NCBI GenBank assembly: GCA_029863665.1
Contig: JAOTUX010000100.1
Location: forward strand, 1 to 5,153
DNA length: 5,153 nt
Source: Candidatus Nitrosopumilus sp.
Lineage (GTDB): Archaea; Thermoproteota; Nitrososphaeria; Nitrososphaerales; Nitrosopumilaceae
Direction of reading: 5' to 3'
Within the stretch, counting starts at the first letter, position 1; every line of letters begins with the position of its first letter. Both the position numbers and the translations under genes were made by a program. Under the pieces are notes generated by a model. It saw only the letters and a list, made by a program, of their open reading frames with translations, did not search any database and had not been told where the DNA came from. Below, one piece after another: positions 4,771 through 5,153 of this stretch.

Positions 4771-5055
4771 ATGTCAGATATTGCAAAAAACAACAAGACC
4801 ACCATTCAGATTTTCATCGCGATAGCAGTAATTGCAACGGGTTTGTTCATCTATCTTAATTGGTATATTTCCCCTGACGAGGTTACTGAGAAAGTTACGA
4901 TAATTGCAAATACTCCTGACGGATGCATTGCCGAGTCTTTTGACGGATTTCCCGTGAATATCGGGCCATGCGATGCAAAACAGGGGGATGTCATCGTTGG
5001 AACATACGATGCAAAGATCAAAGAGCGACAAATATTGATGAACCCTACAAACTAG
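4771..5055 (+). CDS. small membrane-anchored protein with two cysteines, function unknown
   Basis: The protein has 94 residues. A short polar N-terminus (1-11, two Lys) leads into one helix at about 12-30, followed by a soluble domain from about 36 to 94. The charge pattern and single helix suggest the C-terminal domain is outside the membrane. That domain is rich in beta-prone stretches (V-T-E-K-V-T-I-I-A, G-D-V-I-V-G-T-Y-D-A-K) and has two cysteines, C52 and C67, close enough to form a disulfide; a small barrel is possible. The start is fixed by a TATA box 25.5 nt upstream; ATGs at 4751 and 4761 are in other frames. The next gene begins 11 nt after the stop and is also membrane-anchored, so they probably form one unit. 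It is divergent from the sensor/regulator pair and shares the box at 4721-4731. I do not recognise a named family. Confidence 0.8.
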   Translation: MSDIAKNNKTTIQIFIAIAVIATGLFIYLNWYISPDEVTEKVTIIANTPDGCIAESFDGFPVNIGPCDAKQGDVIVGTYDAKIKERQILMNPTN

Positions 5056-5066
5056 AATGCCCTGAA

Positions 5067-5153
5067 ATGAAAAGCGACAAAATCATAATCATTGTGGGCT
5101 TGGTTGTCGGAGTTTTAGGTTTGGCAGTCATGATCGGATTTATCGGTCAGGGC
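5067..5153 (+). CDS. N-terminus of a membrane-anchored protein, cut by the window edge
   Basis: An ATG at 5067 opens a frame that stays open to the last base (29 codons). It starts M-K-S-D-K and runs into a long hydrophobic helix (about 6-26: isoleucine, valine, glycine and leucine), then G-Q-G. This is a signal peptide or N-terminal anchor for an exported protein whose body lies outside the window. It begins 11 nt after the previous stop with no clear ribosome site. An earlier ATG at 5057 stops after two codons. No function can be given. Confidence 0.65.
   Translation, partial: MKSDKIIIIVGLVVGVLGLAVMIGFIGQG

Noticed and set aside
4774..5031. Minus-strand frame of 85 residues antisense to the 4771 gene
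   Set aside because: The plus frame has a TATA box at the right distance and a sensible anchor helix; the antisense frame has neither.
1..5153. tRNA, rRNA, CRISPR array, insertion sequence
   Set aside because: No cloverleaf-like sequence, no regularly spaced repeats and no transposase frame were seen.

Overview
The window most likely comes from an ammonia-oxidising archaeon of the Nitrososphaerota (Thaumarchaeota), probably the Nitrosopumilus/Nitrosarchaeum/Nitrosotenuis side. The evidence is a surface protein ending in a PEFG-CTERM sorting signal, a mature-protein start of the HGxGSExxPP type that I recall from thaumarchaeal secreted proteins, small Cys-rich zinc-ribbon proteins, AT-rich archaeal TATA boxes placed for leaderless transcription, and an intron-free layout with 4-nt gene overlaps. 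The genus cannot be fixed from this sequence alone.

Layout. Positions 1-240 are non-coding apart from a possible gene start at the left edge. They hold two perfect 13-bp inverted repeats nested on one symmetry axis (30-127), then a TATA box that drives a 31-residue CxxC...CxxxC microprotein (241-336, +). From 3708 down to 407 a minus-strand operon runs: a 57-residue zinc-ribbon protein, a ten-helix DMT/EamA-type transporter, a large secreted PEFG-CTERM surface protein and a membrane-anchored DUF192 protein. The last three genes are joined by two 4-nt stop/start overlaps (TTGA and ATGA), so they are almost certainly translated together. Positions 3790-4681 (minus) carry a second unit: a four-helix membrane protein with a His-rich extracytoplasmic loop, and a two-winged-helix DNA-binding protein starting one base after its stop. 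Divergent from these, 4771-5055 (+) encodes a small membrane-anchored protein with two cysteines. It is followed by the beginning of another membrane-anchored protein cut by the window edge.

How it may work together (inference). The membrane protein plus wHTH pair looks like a sensor/regulator module. An identical 11-bp sequence, GTTTGATAGTT or its complement, lies about 10-12 nt upstream of the TATA boxes of three promoters: the module's own promoter, the divergent 4771 promoter and the zinc-ribbon/DMT/PEFG/DUF192 promoter. If it is the operator, the module would control itself, the divergent envelope genes and the downstream surface-protein operon. The His-rich loop, His residues near the mature N-terminus of the PEFG protein and the many Cys-based metal sites suggest a metal or envelope-stress theme, but nothing here proves the signal.
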